From: Flavobacterium azizsancarii
Lineage (GTDB): Bacteria; Bacteroidota; Bacteroidia; Flavobacteriales; Flavobacteriaceae
DNA: 64,000 nucleotides
NCBI RefSeq assembly: GCF_027980145.1
Contig: NZ_JAMZNK010000011.1
Location: 1-64,000 of the forward strand
Reading direction: 5' to 3'
In this document: piece after piece, positions 61,719 to 64,000 of the stretch
Position numbering within the stretch: the stretch's first letter is position 1
Layout: every line of letters starts with the position of its first letter
Translations under genes and position numbers: made by a program
Notes under the pieces: model-generated
The model's input: only the letters and a program-made list of their open reading frames with translations
Told to the model about the DNA's origin: nothing
Databases searched by the model: none

Positions 61719-62459
61719 CTTTTTTTCCAGTAATATTATCTTGGCATATCTGGAGAAAACACCATAAGCATCGATTGCAGCCGCTGCTAATCCGGGAACT
61801 CCGTCAAGGTAAACTCTCTTTATAAAATAAGTATGAAAAAAACGATAGAAAGGTTTGAACATCAATAAAAACAGAGTTGCTTTTTTTCCTTTTTCAAATG
61901 ACATTTGTGCCTGAAACCAAGCATATTTATCTTTTTTGCTTATAAAATGAAATAGGTTTTTATAAGTATAATGAATCATATGATTTTTTAATACAGGAGG
62001 TTTTGATTTTAGGACCAATTTTTCATGTACTTCATTTTCAAAACGAATATTATCGTTTTTAATCAAACGTGTTACTTTATCAGTATAATGAAATAAGAAA
62101 CGATCCATAAAAAAGTGAGGAAACCAAATTCTGAAAGCATCACAATTGTTCAGGTTAATACAGTCCAGGATCTCATGTTTAAGTTTTTCAGAAACCCTTT
62201 CGTCAGCATCGAGAAATAAAACCCATTCTCCGGTTGCAGATTCAATAGCATGATTTCTTTGATTGCTATAATTGTCAAATTTTCTAAAAATAAGTGTTGC
62301 TCCCAGATTTGAAACAATTTCGGCAGTAGCATCGGTACTATTTGAATCTAAAACAATTATTTCGTCAGCAAATTCAACAGATCGAATAGCGTCGGCGATG
62401 TAGAATTCTTCATTGTAAGTTAATATAATTACAGATAATTTTTTACCTTCTTTAAACAT
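61710..62459 (-). CDS. GT2 glycosyltransferase (WaaE-like)
   Basis: This 249-residue GT-A enzyme has KLSVIILTYNEEFYIADAI (8-26), the DxD motif WVLFLDADERVSEKLKHEI (about 93-111) and an acceptor region with FENEVHEKLVLKSKP. The C-terminal helical segment ending YAKIILLEKKLE resembles that of the GT2 at 58172-58918. Predicted to act on LPS core or a related glycan. It overlaps the deacetylase by 9 bp at the 3' ends. Confidence 0.88.
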   Translation of the reverse strand: MFKEGKKLSVIILTYNEEFYIADAIRSVEFADEIIVLDSNSTDATAEIVSNLGATLIFRKFDNYSNQRNHAIESATGEWVLFLDADERVSEKLKHEILDCINLNNCDAFRIWFPHFFMDRFLFHYTDKVTRLIKNDNIRFENEVHEKLVLKSKPPVLKNHMIHYTYKNLFHFISKKDKYAWFQAQMSFEKGKKATLFLLMFKPFYRFFHTYFIKRVYLDGVPGLAAAAIDAYGVFSRYAKIILLEKKLE

Positions 62460-62573
62460 GAGCAGTAGTTTAGAATTCTATTTTTTTTCCTTTTTTCTCT
62501 TTCTTCTTTTGATTAAATATTTGGCTTGTAAAAACGATGCAATAGTATACTTTTTTTTCCTGATTTTGAACAA

Positions 62574-62616
62574 AAAAAATCCATTCTTTCTAATAATAAG
62601 AAAGAATGGATTTTTT
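62574..62616 (-). terminator. Terminator behind dapD
   Basis: AAAAAATCCATTCTTTC pairs perfectly with GAAAGAATGGATTTTTT around a 9-nt loop. Confidence 0.9.
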
Positions 62617-62644
62617 AATTTTTTTTATGTAAGATTATATCACA

Positions 62645-63460
62645 TTACACTGCTACATCATATTCGCGAAGTGCGTTATTTAATGAAGTTTTAAGATCTG
62701 TAGATGCTTTACGAGTACCAATGATTAAAGCACATGGAACCTGAAATTCACCTGCAGCGAATTTTTTAGTATAACTTCCAGGGATTACAACTGAACGTGC
62801 AGGAACAAAACCTTTCATTTCAACAGGTTCGTCACCAGTTACATCGATAATTTTTGTTGAAGCAGTCAAACAAACGTTAGCACCAAGAACAGCTTCTTTA
62901 CCAACATGAACTCCTTCTACAACAATACAACGAGAACCAATAAAAGCACCATCTTCAATAATTACCGGAGCAGCCTGCAAAGGTTCTAAAACCCCGCCAA
63001 TACCAACACCACCGCTTAAGTGAACATTTTTACCAATTTGTGCACAACTACCAACAGTTGCCCAAGTGTCAACCATTGTTCCTTCGTCTACATAAGCACC
63101 AATGTTTACATAACTTGGCATCAAAATTACGCCACTTGAAATATAAGCTCCGTAACGTGCAACAGCGTTAGGTACAACACGAATTCCTTTTTCAGCATAT
63201 CCTCTTTTTAGCAACATTTTGTCGTGATATTCGAAAATACCAGATTCCCATGTTTCCATTTTTTGAATTGGGAAATACATTACAACAGCTTTCTTTACCC
63301 ATTCGTTTACTTGCCACTTGTCACCAACCGGTTCAGCACAACGTAATTTTCCTGCATCAACCAATTCGATTACTTCTCTAATGGCATCAGTTGTAGTAGT
63401 TTCTTGTAGTAAAGCTCTGTTTTCCCAAGCTTGTTCAATTATAGTCTGTAAAGAATTCAT
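62645..63460 (-). CDS. dapD: Tetrahydrodipicolinate N-succinyltransferase
   Basis: This 271-residue left-handed beta-helix acyltransferase makes N-succinyl-2-amino-6-ketopimelate in lysine and meso-diaminopimelate synthesis. It shows the N-terminal LQTIIEQAWENRALL, LRCAEPVGDKWQVNEWVKKAV (about 38-58), hexapeptide repeats in the GAYVDEGTMVDTWATVGSCAQIGKNVHLSGG region (about 123-153) and GAFIGSRCIVVEGVHVGKEAVLGANV. A TATCTTTG box (CAAAGATA, 63477-63484) lies just upstream. Single gene. Confidence 0.95.
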   Translation of the reverse strand: MNSLQTIIEQAWENRALLQETTTTDAIREVIELVDAGKLRCAEPVGDKWQVNEWVKKAVVMYFPIQKMETWESGIFEYHDKMLLKRGYAEKGIRVVPNAVARYGAYISSGVILMPSYVNIGAYVDEGTMVDTWATVGSCAQIGKNVHLSGGVGIGGVLEPLQAAPVIIEDGAFIGSRCIVVEGVHVGKEAVLGANVCLTASTKIIDVTGDEPVEMKGFVPARSVVIPGSYTKKFAAGEFQVPCALIIGTRKASTDLKTSLNNALREYDVAV

Positions 63461-63754
63461 AAGTTTTAATTTTTGGCAAAGATAACCTATTTGTGCAAAT
63501 GCAAAAAAGTAAAACCTTTTGAAAATGTTACAGAACTAACATTTTGTTTTTAATTTGATAAATAAATTTTTGCTATCATACACAATTTTATGAACATAAA
63601 ACTCCACAAAATGTTTTTTTAATGCCATAATATGACAAAAATCAGGTTTTGGTTTTTTTGTTCTAATTAATTTCGCATCACTAATTTTTTAACACACAAC
63701 AGAGGAAATTAGTATGCATACCATTCCAAAAATAAACATATAAGCAGCAAGACA

Positions 63755-64000
63755 TGAATCAGGAAAATCAGCCTCAGGGACCAAGAACTATTATCGATAA
63801 AGAAGTCTCATGGGACAAAACTCAGGTTATTATGAGTAAAACAAATGCATTTGGTATAATTGAGTATGCCAATGAGAATTTTGTTAATGTTTCAGGATAT
63901 GAAGATTATGAATTAATGGGACAGCCACACAATATTATCCGCCACCCTGATATGCCAAGAGTCATTTTTAAAGTGCTTTGGGAAAATCTTAAAAAAGGAA
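63755..64000 (+). CDS. PAS-domain protein, partial (Aer-like sensor)
   Basis: Only the first 82 codons are inside the window and the gene runs off the end. They code a PAS fold with TNAFGIIEYANENFVNVSGY and the Aer-like FAD-PAS segment ELMGQPHNIIRHPDMP (about 57-72). Such domains occur in methyl-accepting chemotaxis proteins and sensor histidine kinases. The ATG at 63755 follows a 294-bp gap that holds AT-rich sequence only. The full domain content is unknown. Confidence 0.75.

Noticed and set aside
62458..62694. 78-codon plus-strand ORF rich in F and L
   Set aside because: Composed of low-complexity T-runs that include the dapD terminator and overlap dapD antisense.

Overview
The window is chromosomal DNA of a low-GC Bacteroidota, almost certainly a Flavobacterium or a close relative. 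This rests on the AT-rich sequence, the proteins of flavobacterial type (TIGR02757, DUF6146-, DUF6452-, DUF6048-, DUF6095- and DUF6787-like), Bacteroidota promoters (TTTG, 19-20 bp, TAnnTTTG), the scarcity of Shine-Dalgarno sites, and intergenic gaps filled with short repeated words. About 65 protein genes are called. No tRNA, rRNA or CRISPR array was seen. Names come from recognised motifs in the translations; no database search was possible.

Layout. 1-110 is the 3' end of a group II intron whose body lies outside the window. 0.1-12.5 kb holds an esterase, a dihydroorotase-like protein lacking its metal ligands, a BatA-type vWA membrane protein, a lactonase-fold secreted protein, a DEAD-box helicase, a TIGR02757 protein, a LolD-type ABC ATPase carrying an unusual membrane hairpin, and small membrane or lipoproteins. 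12.6-20.5 kb carries serA and serC, a LuxC-like acyl-CoA reductase divergent from a ferredoxin, and ychF. 20.9-29.7 kb carries yihY, an FMN reductase, a transglutaminase-like protein, pncB and both topoisomerase IV subunits. 29.8-38.7 kb carries an exonuclease and DUF294 signalling pair, terC, small proteins, murQ, a ZIP transporter and a methyltransferase. 38.8-53 kb carries RNA methyltransferases, an amino-acid racemase, a histidine kinase, an aldo/keto reductase, cysE-cysM, a Smr-domain protein, a cysteine desulfurase and a Sua5-type enzyme. 53.1-62.5 kb is a surface-glycan (LPS core-like) region: acyltransferase, CgeB-like glycosyltransferase, Kdo-kinase-like protein, two paralogous GT9 heptosyltransferase-like proteins, three GT2 proteins and a polysaccharide deacetylase, on alternating strands. 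dapD and the start of a PAS-domain protein close the window.

How genes fit together. serC and serA make serine, which cysE and cysM (4-nt overlap, 30 kb away) turn into cysteine. parE and parC lie in order and form topoisomerase IV. rlmD and two DUF lipoprotein or outer-membrane genes form a tight operon. The glycan region most likely builds or decorates LPS core.

The most notable observations are the ABC ATPase with a two-helix membrane insertion, the dihydroorotase pseudoenzyme, a 350-bp MITE-like element with terminal inverted repeats and flanking direct repeats, several families of dispersed palindromic intergenic repeats, a 30-bp perfect palindrome in the glycan locus, and a GT2 protein that has lost its DxD motif. 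I did not find an obvious new defence or mobile multi-gene system.
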